Origin: Myxococcales bacterium
Lineage (GTDB): Bacteria; Myxococcota_A; Polyangia; Polyangiales; Ga0077539
Direction of reading: 5' to 3'
NCBI GenBank assembly: GCA_016793325.1
Contig: JAEUKI010000071.1
Location: forward strand, 107,540 to 171,539
Length of the DNA stretch: 64,000 nt
Positions 34,734 through 44,107 of this stretch are shown here, one piece after another. The first letter of the stretch is position 1; each line of letters begins with the position of its first letter. The translations under genes and the position numbers were made by a program. The notes beneath the pieces were generated by a model. The model was not told the origin of the DNA, did no database searches, and worked only from the letters and a program-made list of their open reading frames with translations.

Positions 34734-36224
34734 GTGAGCGACAAACCCGCCGACACCCAGAGCCAGAGCGCGCCGAGCGACACCGTCGCTCGTTCGGGTG
34801 GGCGTCGTGCGAAGGCTCGCAAGCGACGCAAGAACAGCGAGCGCGGCGTAGCGCTGCTCATGGTGCTCACGTCCGTGGCGCTGCTCTATGTGATGGCGCA
34901 GCAGACGAGGGACGAGGTCGAGGTCTCGTACGCCGCTGCGGCGACGAGCCGCGATCAGCTCATCGCGCACTACGAAGCGAAGAGCGGGGTCAACCTCGCG
35001 CGGCTGCTCTTGCACGCAGAGCCGACGATCCGACGCGCGATCATGGTGACGCTCGGGCCGCTCATGGCGTTGTTCGGCGGGCCTCCGGGGCAGATTCCTG
35101 TGTGGGAGCAGGCGGACACGTTGTTCGGCGCGTTTCGACGCGAGGGCGGATCGCGGTCGCTGTCCGAGACCTTCGGCGTGAGCGAGCAGGGCGCGAAGAA
35201 CCTCGGCGGGCTGCGCGGGGCCGAGCCCGTGCTCATCGTCGACGAGGACTCGAAGATCAACGTCAACGGCGCGTATCGCGGCGCCGAGGTGTCTCGCCGC
35301 GAGGCCGCGCGACTCGTGGGCCTGACGGCGAACCCCGCGTACGAGCCGCTGTTTTCGCAGCGAGACACGGACGGGCAGTTCACCGATCGAACGACGCTGC
35401 TGCGCGAGATCATCGACTACGCGGACGCCGATCAAAACGCGTTCGACATCGGGCAGCTCATCAGCAACAACGTGACCGGCCCTGGCGGCGGCGGGCCCGA
35501 GGACAACTTCTACTCGACGCTTCGGCCGAGCTATTTGCGCCGCAACGCGCCCTTCGACTCGGTCAACGAGCTTCGGATGGTGCGCGGCCTCGGCGACGAC
35601 GACCTGTGGTCGGCGATCGTGGACCCCGATCCGAGCAACCCGCGTCGGCGCAACCTCACCGTGTGGGGCTCGGGGCAGGTCAACGTGAACACGGCCAACG
35701 CGCAGACGCTGCTCGCGCTCATCTGCGCCTTCGGCCGGGCGAACCTCGCGTGCAACGACCCGACGGCGGCGCGGCGGTTCACCACGGGAATCACGATGGT
35801 CCAGGGTTTCACGGTCTCGATGGGCTTGCCCATCTTCGGCTCTCCGCAGGTGTTCACCGCGACGCTCGCGGGCCGAGGAATGTTGGGGCAACTATTCAAG
35901 ACGATGGCGGGCGACCAGCCCATTCAGATCTCGGACACGGCGAGCCTCGAGCGCGCGATCACCGTCGAGTCGAAGGTCTTCTCGGTGTTCGCGGCGGCGC
36001 GCGTGGGGCTTGCGTACACACGAATTCATGCGGTGATCGACATGCGGCCGCAGCCGCAGATCGACAGCACGTTTCTCAGGGTGACGACGGGCGGCAGCGA
36101 CGTTCAGCAGACGGCGCCGGTCGTCGACGTGACGCGTCCCGGCAGCGTGTCGGCGAGCCCCTCGGGGCAAATTCAGCAAGTCGACCAGCGCGGCGGAACG
36201 ATCCTCTATTGGCGCGAAGACTGA
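34734..36224 (+). CDS. gspK: Minor pseudopilin GspK
   Basis: About 496 residues from GTG 34734; a TTG at 34698 overlapping the gspJ stop is also in frame. A basic lead ends ERGVALLMVLTSVALLYVM, a prepilin-like segment lacking Glu5, as expected of GspK. The main domain is large, with VLIVDEDSKINVNGA (a calcium-loop-like acidic patch), GLTANPAYEPLF, helix-hairpin-helix-like WGSGQVNVNTANAQTLLAL, and LRMVRGLGDDDLWSAI. This size and content are characteristic of GspK, which caps the pseudopilus tip. Confidence 0.9.
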   Translation: MSDKPADTQSQSAPSDTVARSGGRRAKARKRRKNSERGVALLMVLTSVALLYVMAQQTRDEVEVSYAAAATSRDQLIAHYEAKSGVNLARLLLHAEPTIRRAIMVTLGPLMALFGGPPGQIPVWEQADTLFGAFRREGGSRSLSETFGVSEQGAKNLGGLRGAEPVLIVDEDSKINVNGAYRGAEVSRREAARLVGLTANPAYEPLFSQRDTDGQFTDRTTLLREIIDYADADQNAFDIGQLISNNVTGPGGGGPEDNFYSTLRPSYLRRNAPFDSVNELRMVRGLGDDDLWSAIVDPDPSNPRRRNLTVWGSGQVNVNTANAQTLLALICAFGRANLACNDPTAARRFTTGITMVQGFTVSMGLPIFGSPQVFTATLAGRGMLGQLFKTMAGDQPIQISDTASLERAITVESKVFSVFAAARVGLAYTRIHAVIDMRPQPQIDSTFLRVTTGGSDVQQTAPVVDVTRPGSVSASPSGQIQQVDQRGGTILYWRED

Positions 36225-36299
36225 CGGACTGACATCGGCGAGGTCCACGGGTTCGGCGCACGTCGGATCCCTCGAACCCCAGCCGCGATAGGCACAGCG

Positions 36300-37811
36300 A
36301 TGGCACTGTATCTAGGAATCGAGTTGAGCGAAGGGCAGCTGCGCGTGGTGAAGCTCCGCGCGCAGTACCGCAAGCTCACGGTCGAAGGCGTCTACCGCCT
36401 CCCTCGCGAGAGCGGTCCCGAAGGGATCACCATGGCCGCGCAAGCGATCCGTGGCTCGCTCGCGCAGCCACCGGACGGCGTGTTCATTGCCATCCCGGGA
36501 AGCGACGCTTCGCTGCGTCCGTTGTCGCTCCCGAAGGCGCTCTTGCGTCGCGGCCCGAAGGTCCTGTCCGCCGAGCTCGAAGGGCAGATCCCCTTCGAAG
36601 TGGACTCTGCGGTGATCGACGCGCAGGTGGTCCGCGAGGGAGAGGTCACCGAGCTGCTCGCGGCGGCGACGCGGATCGAGCGCGTGCAGACCGTGATCGA
36701 CGCGTTCAAAGCCGCGGACCTCGACCCTCGCGAGGTGGGCGTGATGCCCCTGTCGCTCGGCGAGCTCTCGTCCGCGTACGTCGAGTGGAGCTCGGCCGAG
36801 CCCATCCTGGTCCTCCACGCGTACGAGTCTCGCGCGGACCTGTGCGTGATCGCGTCGGGGCGCGTTCAGTTCGCGCGGACGCTCACGGGGCAGGGCAACC
36901 CGATGGTGCGCGAGCGCTCGGTGCGCCAGTCGCTCGGCGCGTTTCTCGCGGGCGGCGGATCGAGCGTCGTCGCGGCGTATCTCTTCGGCGAAGAAGGGCA
37001 CCTCTACGACGAAGCCGTGGCGAAGGCCTCGGGGCTCGACGCGACGGGCGTGCGCATGTATCCGCCGCAGGGCAGCGTGGTGATCGCGCCGGACGTCAAC
37101 CCCGAGGAGCTTCGCCTCGCGCCGACGGCGCTCGCGCTCGCGATGCGCGGCGTGTCCAAGTCCTCGCGCGTCGACCTTCGCAAAGGCCCGCTCGCCGTTC
37201 AGGGAAACGTCACGATCCTGCGCGAGCGCGCGCCGCTGTTGGCCGCGCTCGCGGGCGCTGTGATGCTCACGTGGGTCGGCGCCACGACCGCTCGCTACTA
37301 CGCGAGCGCGTCCGAGCGCGACCGCCTCACGGCGGCGCTCGCGGTGGTCACGCAAGAGGTGTTCGAAGAGCGCATCACCGATCCGCAGGTGGCGATCGCG
37401 AAGGCGCGCGGCTCGGGCGAGACGCTGCAAGACCCGCTTCCTCCGTCGGACGCCTTCGACGTGATCGGGACGCTCTCGTCGAAGATCCCCGAAGGCACAC
37501 GAAATCATGACATCACGCAGCTCGAGGTGAGCGACGAGCGCGTGCAGGTGCAGGGGATCGCGGCGACCGTCCAGGACCGCGACAGCATCGTGGACGCGCT
37601 GAAGACCTACGAGTGCTTTCAAAACGTGACGCCCGGTCGCACGACGAGCGGCTCGGACAACCGCCAGCAGTACACGCTCGACATCGAGTTTCGCTGCCCG
37701 GGACGCGCGTCGAGCACGCGCCGCCCCAACAGCGGCGCGGCGACGACCAACACGACCGGGACGACTGGCACCACGGGCTCGACCACGGGAGGCTCGAGTG
37801 GCAGCAACTGA
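36300..37811 (+). CDS. gspL: T2SS inner-membrane platform protein GspL
   Basis: 503 residues. N-terminal cytoplasmic actin-like (PilM-type) domain: YLGIELSEGQLRVVKLRAQ, then IAIPGSDASLRPLSLPKA and LEGQIPFEVDSAVIDAQVV. A single membrane helix near residues 310-330 (LLAALAGAVMLTWVGATTA) leads to a periplasmic ferredoxin-like domain (FDVIGTLSSKIPEG, VQGIAATVQDRDSIVDAL). It ends in a long Thr/Gly/Ser-rich tail (about 35 residues), not usual for GspL. It recruits GspE to the membrane. It overlaps gspM by 14 nt. Confidence 0.88.
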   Translation: MALYLGIELSEGQLRVVKLRAQYRKLTVEGVYRLPRESGPEGITMAAQAIRGSLAQPPDGVFIAIPGSDASLRPLSLPKALLRRGPKVLSAELEGQIPFEVDSAVIDAQVVREGEVTELLAAATRIERVQTVIDAFKAADLDPREVGVMPLSLGELSSAYVEWSSAEPILVLHAYESRADLCVIASGRVQFARTLTGQGNPMVRERSVRQSLGAFLAGGGSSVVAAYLFGEEGHLYDEAVAKASGLDATGVRMYPPQGSVVIAPDVNPEELRLAPTALALAMRGVSKSSRVDLRKGPLAVQGNVTILRERAPLLAALAGAVMLTWVGATTARYYASASERDRLTAALAVVTQEVFEERITDPQVAIAKARGSGETLQDPLPPSDAFDVIGTLSSKIPEGTRNHDITQLEVSDERVQVQGIAATVQDRDSIVDALKTYECFQNVTPGRTTSGSDNRQQYTLDIEFRCPGRASSTRRPNSGAATTNTTGTTGTTGSTTGGSSGSN

Positions 37812-38460
37812 CTCGCTCCGCACGGCGATCAACGGCATGACGCCGAAGGATCGCAAGCAGCTCGCGCTCTTCGGCGCGGTGCTCGTCCTCGGCCTCGTGT
37901 TCGGCCTGTGGGTCTTGTCCGCCGCGCTCTTGAGCGGGCTCGAAGAGCAGCGGGCGGCGACGCTCGACGCGCTTCGCGTGATCCGCTCGGAGCGCGCGCG
38001 CATTCGCCAGCGGCAACAGCAGCGGGCGCAGGTGCTCGCGCGGTACGAGCAGCGCGCGCCGGCGCTCGGAAGCTTCATCGAGCAGGCCGCGCGCGCCGCC
38101 GAAGTGACCGTGACCGAGACCAACGATCGCCCGGTGCAGCGCGTGGACAGCGGGCGCTTCGAGCGGCGGAGCACGTCGATTCGACTGCGGTCGATCAACT
38201 TGCAGAAGCTCGTCGCGTTCATGGCGCAGATCGACAACGCGCCGTTTCCCGTGGCGATCACGACGCTGCGGCTCCGCAAGCGCTTCAACGAGAGCAACAA
38301 CTACGACGTGGACGAAATGGTGATCACGACCTTCGACCGCGTGCGTCGCGCGGGCGAGTCGCGGACCGAGCGCGACGGAGGCGTCGGGCGCGGGTTGACT
38401 CCCGTGGCGGTGCCCGTGGGCGGCGGGGTCGCGGTGCCCTCGACGGGAGCGACACGATGA
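37798..38460 (+). CDS. gspM: T2SS inner-membrane platform protein GspM
   Basis: 220 residues, GTG start inside the gspL 3' end. Short cytoplasmic N-terminus, one membrane helix (LALFGAVLVLGLVFGLWVL), a coiled-coil (RARIRQRQQQRAQVLARYE) and a small alpha/beta periplasmic domain (STSIRLRSINLQKLVAFM). The architecture is that of GspM, the partner of GspL. The stop overlaps the gspN start (ATGA). Confidence 0.85.
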   Translation: MAATDSLRTAINGMTPKDRKQLALFGAVLVLGLVFGLWVLSAALLSGLEEQRAATLDALRVIRSERARIRQRQQQRAQVLARYEQRAPALGSFIEQAARAAEVTVTETNDRPVQRVDSGRFERRSTSIRLRSINLQKLVAFMAQIDNAPFPVAITTLRLRKRFNESNNYDVDEMVITTFDRVRRAGESRTERDGGVGRGLTPVAVPVGGGVAVPSTGATR

Positions 38461-39503
38461 ACGAGCGAACGCGAGAGATCGCCCTCAAGGTGCTCAGGTA
38501 CGCTGGGTATCCGCTGTTCTTTCTGACGTTCTTCGTGCTGTTCGTCTATTGGACGTTTCCGTACGACAGGCTCAAGGAGTTCATCGTTCACCAGGTCGAG
38601 GCGCCGCGCGCGACCGGCGCGGGGACCGTGGCGCCGTCGAACATGCAGATCGAGATCGACGAGCTCGGCCCGACGTTCTTCCCTGGGTTGACCGCGCGCG
38701 GCGTGCGCGTGACGTGGCTCCCGCAAGCGCAGGGGCAGCGACCGATCACCGCGCGCATCGATCGCGCGACGGTGCACGTGGGCCTCTTCGGGCTCTTGTT
38801 CGGCCGCGCCAACGGCGACATCTCCATCGAAGGCATGGGGGGGACGGTCGAGGCCACGTTCGAGTCGACCATCTCTGGCACGCGGCCCGGCCTGCGAAAG
38901 CTCAAGCTCGAGACCAAGGGCGTTCGCGCCAACGAGGTCGGCCCGCTCGTGCAAGCGATCGGTCTGCCCGTGCAGGGCCGGCTCGACACGACGGTCGAGC
39001 TCGAGATCCCCGACGGGCAGATCACGCGGGCCACGGGGCGCGCGACGCTCACGCTCGCTGGCTTGAAAATTGGTGACAACGTCGCGCAGTTTCAGATCCC
39101 GGGCTTCGGCGGCGTGACGATCGCGCAGATCGACGCTGGCTCGCTCGCGGGAAACGTCACGATCCGCGACGGAAACGCGACCATCGAGCGCATTGGCGCG
39201 CGCTCGCGAGACTTGAACCTCGCGCTGAGCGGCCGGATCGAGCTGCGCGCGGACCCTGCGCAGACGGGGATCAACCTGCTCACACGTTTTCAACTCACGG
39301 ACGAGTTTCGAAACAAGAACGAGCAGTCGCAGCGCATCATGATGGTGCTCGACATGGTCCCCGACCTGCGCGCCGCGCGCGGGCAAGACGGCATGATCGC
39401 GCTCCGCTGCCGTGGAACCGCGGGTCGCGGCGTCCGGTGCAACCCCGAAGGGGGCGCGGGCGGCGCGGGCGGCGCGTTCGGCGAGCCACGACGCGGGTTT
39501 TGA
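38457..39503 (+). CDS. gspN: T2SS accessory protein GspN
   Basis: 348 residues. N-terminal membrane helix (YPLFFLTFFVLFVYWTFPYDRL) with the FPYDRLKEF stretch typical of GspN. The body is beta-rich and repetitive (ISIEGMGGTVEATFES, ARSRDLNLALSGRIEL), the AsmA-like character of this family. It ends in a Gly/Ala-rich tail. GspN is not universal in T2SS; its role is poorly defined. It is last in the operon. Confidence 0.8.
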   Translation: MNERTREIALKVLRYAGYPLFFLTFFVLFVYWTFPYDRLKEFIVHQVEAPRATGAGTVAPSNMQIEIDELGPTFFPGLTARGVRVTWLPQAQGQRPITARIDRATVHVGLFGLLFGRANGDISIEGMGGTVEATFESTISGTRPGLRKLKLETKGVRANEVGPLVQAIGLPVQGRLDTTVELEIPDGQITRATGRATLTLAGLKIGDNVAQFQIPGFGGVTIAQIDAGSLAGNVTIRDGNATIERIGARSRDLNLALSGRIELRADPAQTGINLLTRFQLTDEFRNKNEQSQRIMMVLDMVPDLRAARGQDGMIALRCRGTAGRGVRCNPEGGAGGAGGAFGEPRRGF

Positions 39504-39562
39504 GGGCGTACCAACCGCGAATCTAGCCTTCTTCGGTTGCTCGACGTACGGTCCGCCCCACG

Positions 39563-40009
39563 ATGCGCATCGAACTCGTCGCCAAACGCTCGACGTGGCT
39601 CAAGTCCTCGGCGCTCCTCGTCGTGTTGGCGCTGTACTTCGGCTACGGCGCGGCGACCACCGCGAGCGCGGCGGGGCGCGTGTTCTTCGCGTTGCTCGTC
39701 GCGTTCAACGGCGTCCTGGTCGTCAGCAACGCGCGCAAGTGGCTCGCGACGCGCGCGAGCGGCGTTCGCGTCGCCGAGTGGGACGGAAGCACGCTGACGT
39801 TGCCGAGCCTCACCGCGCCAGAGACGCGCATCGCGAAGGACGAGATCGCCGTGTGCACCATCGCGTCGATGCGCAACACGATGATGATCGCGGTGAGCTC
39901 GAAGGACCGACGAACCGCGGTGCTCACGTCGAGCGACTGGCAGCTCGAAGGGCTCGCGCGGCTCGCCGCGGTCCTGCGCGACGCCGGCGTTGTCACGAAA
40001 GAGTCATGA
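39563..40009 (+). CDS. Small integral membrane protein
   Basis: 148 residues. Two membrane helices near residues 15-33 and 38-56 (SSALLVVLALYFGYGAATT, VFFALLVAFNGVLVVSNARK), then a beta-rich soluble tail (VRVAEWDGSTLTLPSL, TMMIAVSSKDRRTAVLTS) with a PH-like look, ending in a helix. It starts 59 nt after gspN, so it could be read through from the T2SS operon. Function unknown. Confidence 0.65.
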   Translation: MRIELVAKRSTWLKSSALLVVLALYFGYGAATTASAAGRVFFALLVAFNGVLVVSNARKWLATRASGVRVAEWDGSTLTLPSLTAPETRIAKDEIAVCTIASMRNTMMIAVSSKDRRTAVLTSSDWQLEGLARLAAVLRDAGVVTKES

Positions 40010-40010
40010 T

Positions 40011-40823
40011 TCAGCCCGCGCCTGCGTCGCTGTCGCACGCGAGCGCGATCATCGATCGATCGCGCGACGAGCCGCGCGGAAGGCACACGCCCTCGCACTG
40101 CGCGTCGACCGAGCAGTCCCAACCCGCGGGGCAGTCTTCGTCGAGCTGACACCGCTGCGAGCAGCGCTGCGCGAAGCACCCACGCGTACGAACGACGCAT
40201 CGCTCGCAGCGGGGCGCGTTTGTCACGCCGTCCGCGGCGGGCGCGCTCGTGAGCCCGCACGAGTCGCCGAAGCCGGGCTCGGGCTGCGGGCGTTCGAGCG
40301 GCTGACAGCGGCCTCCGCGGCAGCCGAGGTTGAGATCGGGAACGTCCGCAACAGGGTGGCAGTCCGCGTTGTCCTGGCACGGCGTAAACATCGTCGGGAG
40401 CGCGTCTGCGCAGAGCAGCCTCGCGTAGCGCGCGGTCCTCGTCGGGTCGCTCCGGGACAGGTCGCACTGCGCGTAGCGCGAGGGCATCGGGCCTGCGCTG
40501 CAGCCGTCTCGACAGCGACCCAAGCGCGTCGCGGCCTCGGCGCACGCGTTGTCGCGGCGAAGGCGCTCGAGCTCGCGCTCGTCGCACGCGTGGTACAGGC
40601 CGCTCGATCGAGCGAAGACGGCGTTGTCGCGGCACGACAGGCCGCCTGCGCACGTGAGCGAGAGGCCGCTCGGACACGGGACCTCGCGCCCGCACGCTCC
40701 GCAGGAGGTGGTCGCGGTGTCCGCGGTCGCGTCCGACGAGCGGTCTGCGCGCGAAGCGTCGGGCGAGCACGCGAACGCCATGGAGGACGCGACACACACA
40801 ATCAGGAGCTCGAGCCGTCGCAT
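40011..40823 (-). CDS. Cys-rich lipoprotein
   Basis: 270 residues from ATG 40823. A signal peptide ends at a lipobox (MRRLELLIVCVASSMAFAC). A short acidic/Ser/Thr linker is followed by more than 20 cysteines, suggesting disulfide-rich extracellular domains: TTSCGACGREVPCP, CRDNAVFARSSGLYHACDE, CAEAATRLGRCRDGCSA, CTPCQDNADCHPVAD-like and CSQRCQLDEDCPAGWDC modules (dickkopf/EB-type C-x-D-x-D-C pattern). It was probably exported to the outer surface. The stop lies 1 nt from the convergent membrane-protein gene. Confidence 0.75.
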   Translation of the reverse strand: MRRLELLIVCVASSMAFACSPDASRADRSSDATADTATTSCGACGREVPCPSGLSLTCAGGLSCRDNAVFARSSGLYHACDERELERLRRDNACAEAATRLGRCRDGCSAGPMPSRYAQCDLSRSDPTRTARYARLLCADALPTMFTPCQDNADCHPVADVPDLNLGCRGGRCQPLERPQPEPGFGDSCGLTSAPAADGVTNAPRCERCVVRTRGCFAQRCSQRCQLDEDCPAGWDCSVDAQCEGVCLPRGSSRDRSMIALACDSDAGAG

Positions 40824-40945
40824 CGAGTAGGCGAGCCAAGAAACGCCAACGGGTCTCACGAGGTTCGCTCGTTCGATGCGAGCTGCGGCGCGCCGTCGCG
40901 CTGGTTCGTGACGCGCAGGCGACGGTTTGTCCTGCGGTCGCGCGG

Positions 40946-41848
40946 CTACAACGCTCGCACGCGCACCCCACGCGCGCGCACGGGCTCGAGGTCGATCGCG
41001 GACGCCGACTCGCGCCACAGCTCGACCGTGTGGATCGTCGGGTGCGCGCCGAGCGCCACGAGAAGGTCGTTGGTGCTCGGCTGCGCGCGACCGAAGCGGA
41101 GGGTCTCGATCGCCTCGAATGGCTCGATGCGCGCGACCCAATCGTCGGGCAGCGGAGCCCTCGTTTGCCATGGGCTGAAGTCGCACTCGGCCACGCGGCC
41201 ATCGCGGTACACGAGGCTCGCGCCCGCTCGCGTCGCGTCGGTGTGCGCGCCGGTCGCGTCGAAGACGGGCTGTCGTACGACGGTGTCTCGCTCGTCCGCG
41301 ATGCGTCGCTCGACGAGCCGGTTGCGAAAATAGAGGTCCTCGGTGCGCCAGTCGTCGCCGCCTGGGTTGCGGACGAGGCACCCGCGTTCGGTCCAGCGAA
41401 CGCGCTCGATCTCCGCGCCGCTCGAATACGTGATCGAAAATCCGCCGTCCATGGTCCAGCGAACGACGCGATCGAGCGCCTCGTCGAGCGTCGACGCGAG
41501 GCGCTCTCGCGGGGGAAGATCCCACCGGCGGTGGTCTTCTTGCTCATCGGGTGAGCGGTAGACCCAGCAGCAGGGCGTTCCCGCGAAGACGCTGGTGAGG
41601 ATTTCGCAGGCGTCGTCGCTCGCGTTGGCGAACTGCGCGAGCTCGAGCGTGCTCACGAGCGGCGCCTCTCGGAGCGCCTCGGGGATCGCGTCGAGCGCGT
41701 CGCGGACCGCGCTCACGCCGTCGGCGCTGTTGTCGCAGCAGCCTCGAATTTGCGCACACAAAATCGAGACGCCTCGGTGTCGAACGACCTCGAAGCGCTG
41801 TCGAACGAGCGAGTTTTCGATGGTGCTCCACCGCGCGCGTCGCGCCAT
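40946..41848 (-). CDS. Hypothetical protein, 300 residues, no signal peptide
   Basis: Not recognised. Notable stretches are ILCAQIRGCCDN, LVSTLELAQFANASDDACEILTSVF, GFSITYSSGAEIERVRW, DLYFRNRLVERRIADERDTVV, and a leucine-rich end (LLVALGAHPTIHTVELW). The mix of short strands and charged turns suggests a cytoplasmic alpha/beta protein. Cysteines near 31, 37 and 38 could be a metal site. It could be a regulatory or immunity-type protein of unknown class. Confidence 0.6.
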   Translation of the reverse strand: MARRARWSTIENSLVRQRFEVVRHRGVSILCAQIRGCCDNSADGVSAVRDALDAIPEALREAPLVSTLELAQFANASDDACEILTSVFAGTPCCWVYRSPDEQEDHRRWDLPPRERLASTLDEALDRVVRWTMDGGFSITYSSGAEIERVRWTERGCLVRNPGGDDWRTEDLYFRNRLVERRIADERDTVVRQPVFDATGAHTDATRAGASLVYRDGRVAECDFSPWQTRAPLPDDWVARIEPFEAIETLRFGRAQPSTNDLLVALGAHPTIHTVELWRESASAIDLEPVRARGVRVRAL

Positions 41849-42201
41849 GGGCGACTTCTGCAGCGCGGAGGTGCGCGAGGCAACTCGATTCGCGAGACCG
41901 ATGAGTCGCCAGCAAAAACAACGACGAAATCCACGAGATGCGAGTCGATCGCGCGGCTGTTTTGTGCGGTGACTAACGCGCGGCGAGCGCCCGTTGCGCC
42001 GCTGGAAGCACCTTAATTCTGCGCGCTAAAGAACCGCGAATTGTCCAATTGCGTCGTGGCATTGCGTCGAGCTCTGGCCGCGCCTTACGCCCCTGCGAAC
42101 GCGCGAACGCCCGTGATTCATTCGCCAACTGCATCGCGATTGATCGCTCGAGCGGGCTGCGAAGCGCAGCTCGCGCGCGCTGCAGAAGAGAGGCTTTGAG
42201 C
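41849..42201. other. Non-coding interval upstream of a Cys-rich lipoprotein gene
   Basis: About 350 bases between divergent genes. It is less G+C-rich than the surroundings around 42000-42060 (AATTGTCCAATTG, direct AATTG copies) and contains no frame with coding bias. The ribosome site GAGG at 42190-42193 precedes the ATG at 42202 by 8 nt. No -35/-10 pair stands out. Confidence 0.5.
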
Positions 42202-44031
42202 ATGCGTCCCAAGTACGTTCTATGGCGTTCGACGTTTCCTCGCGCAGCGTTGGGGCTGATGCTGACGGCCATCGCGGCCTGTTCAGCGGATTCCTCGACG
42301 AGCCAGCAAGACGCTCGAACCGACACGGGTCGAGGAGACACCGGCGTCCCGATGGAGACGGGCGTCGCGGACACGGGCGTCGAGTTCGACGCGCAGGTGG
42401 CGGACGTTCCAGAGGCAGACAGCGGTCTGCCGGTCGATGTCGTGACGGACACCGGGCCCGCTGCGTGCGCGCCGCCAGGGTCTGCCTGCGGCGTGACGCT
42501 CACCTGTTCGGCGTCCGGTCGATGCACCTGCGGCAACGGCATCGTCGACGCGGACGAGGACTGTGACCGCGGCGCCGGCGCGAACACCGCGGGCTCTGGC
42601 TGCGAACCCACCTGTCGTTTCTCGTGCCGCACAGCGACGGACTGCCCGGCGGCGAGCCCGTGTCGCGAGCCCACGGCGTGCGACACAGAGATGCATCGCT
42701 GCGTTCCGGGAGACACGCTCGCGGCGGGCGCGAGCTGCGGCGCAGGCATGGTGTGCGACGCGATGGGCATGTGCCGCGCGTGTTCGATGGGCGCGAGCTG
42801 CACGCCCACGGCCGCGTGCCGCGTGGGGTCGATCGATTGCCGCTCGGGCGCGTCGGTCTGCGCGATCACCGGCAACAGCCCCATGGGCACCGCGTGTATG
42901 CGCGCGGGCGGAAGCGGTCGCTGCAACGCGACGGGCGTGTGCGTCGAGTGCGTCGCGGACGCCGACTGCGGCGCGGGCCGCATCTGCGGCGGCGGAACAT
43001 GCACCGTCGGTTGCTCGGCGACCTCGCCGTGCCCCGGCGGACAGAGCTGCTGCGGGAGCGTGTGCATCAACACGCAGACCAACACGAACCACTGTGGAAT
43101 GTGCGGCAGGAGCTGCATGGCCCCCGTCGGCGGAACGCCCACGTGCGCCGCGGGCGTCTGCGGCTCGACGTGCCCCGCGGGCCAGACGAACTGCGGCGGA
43201 ACGTGCCGTCCCACGGGCGCCGCGTGCACCTCGGCGGGAACGGGCGGCTGCCAAGCCACTGGGACCATCATGTGCTCGGGAACGACGACGGCGTGCAGCG
43301 CGACGCCCCGCACGAGCGGCGCGTGCACGACGCCCATCAACGGTCAGTGCGGCGCAGGCGGAACGTGCGCGTGTCCGTCGGGCACGACCAACTGCGGCGG
43401 GACGTGCGTGAACACGCAGACGAGCATCTCGAATTGTGGTGCGTGCGGTCGCGTCTGCACCGCGCCGGGCGGCGGCACGGCGACGTGCACCGCGGGCGTC
43501 TGCGGCTCGACGTGCCCTGCGGGGCAGACGAACTGCGGCGGCGTGTGCCGTCCCACGGGCGCCGCGTGCACCTCGGCGGGAACGGGCGGCTGCCAGAACA
43601 CGGGCACGATCGTCTGCTCGGGCACGACGACGGCGTGCAGCGCGACCCCGCGCACGAGCGGCGCGTGCACGTCCCCCGCGGGCGGCACGTGCAACGCGAT
43701 GGGAACTTGTGTCGCTCCGACGCCGCGCACGTTTGTCTGCGCGTACGCGACGTCTGGCAACAACTGCGACAATTTCCGCTTCAGCAACATGATCACGTCG
43801 TCGGACTTGGCGACGGCGATCAACACGTGCCGCGCGATGCTGATGGCGGGCAGCGACTACTGCGGCGTCGTCGTCGGCGATGGAGTGAACCCGCCGGCCC
43901 TTCCGGCGGACGCGCCAGCGTGCACGGCTGCGATGGGTTCGTGGTGCACCACCCGCAACTACTGCCGCTTCCGCGGTCGTACGGGCTCGGTCTGCGGAGC
44001 GAGCGGCACCGGTGTCTGCGCCTGCCCCTGA
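42202..44031 (+). CDS. Cys-rich lipoprotein with an internally duplicated module
   Basis: 609 residues with a lipobox (LGLMLTAIAAC) after a basic start. Residues 28-90 are an unstructured stalk built on repeated DTGV/DTG/ETGV units (DTGRGDTGVPMETGVADTGV). The rest is extremely Cys- and Gly/Thr-rich: CTCGNGIVDADEDCDRG resembles a DKK/thrombospondin-3-like loop. Two modules of about 114 residues (each with C-P-A-G-Q-T-N-C-G-G, TGAACTSAGTGGCQ and CSATPRTSGAC) are near copies. It was probably secreted to the outer surface; adhesive, structural and predation-related roles are possible. Start supported by GAGG. Confidence 0.8.
   Translation: MRPKYVLWRSTFPRAALGLMLTAIAACSADSSTSQQDARTDTGRGDTGVPMETGVADTGVEFDAQVADVPEADSGLPVDVVTDTGPAACAPPGSACGVTLTCSASGRCTCGNGIVDADEDCDRGAGANTAGSGCEPTCRFSCRTATDCPAASPCREPTACDTEMHRCVPGDTLAAGASCGAGMVCDAMGMCRACSMGASCTPTAACRVGSIDCRSGASVCAITGNSPMGTACMRAGGSGRCNATGVCVECVADADCGAGRICGGGTCTVGCSATSPCPGGQSCCGSVCINTQTNTNHCGMCGRSCMAPVGGTPTCAAGVCGSTCPAGQTNCGGTCRPTGAACTSAGTGGCQATGTIMCSGTTTACSATPRTSGACTTPINGQCGAGGTCACPSGTTNCGGTCVNTQTSISNCGACGRVCTAPGGGTATCTAGVCGSTCPAGQTNCGGVCRPTGAACTSAGTGGCQNTGTIVCSGTTTACSATPRTSGACTSPAGGTCNAMGTCVAPTPRTFVCAYATSGNNCDNFRFSNMITSSDLATAINTCRAMLMAGSDYCGVVVGDGVNPPALPADAPACTAAMGSWCTTRNYCRFRGRTGSVCGASGTGVCACP
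43149..43328 (+). repeat. First copy of 180-bp coding repeat
   Basis: Within the Cys-rich lipoprotein gene, nearly the same DNA as 43491-43670, offset 342 bp. Differences are scattered synonymous and a few amino-acid changes (for example QATGTIM versus QNTGTIV). It is part of a longer protein module of about 114 residues that was duplicated in tandem. Confidence 0.85.
43491..43670 (+). repeat. Second copy of 180-bp coding repeat
   Basis: Pairs with 43149-43328 at a 342-bp spacing in the same frame. High DNA identity suggests a fairly recent duplication or gene conversion, and gives a site for copy-number change. Confidence 0.85.
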
Positions 44032-44107
44032 CCAAGGGACATCGCGATAAGCTGATGCTCGTCAGCTCGCTGCGCGCAACGACGAGGCAGAGATCGGAGC
44101 GTTGACC

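Noticed and set aside
43149..43670. Repeats in the lipoprotein gene as a CRISPR array
   Set aside because: Only two copies, 180 bp long, in frame within a coding sequence, with no spacer pattern.
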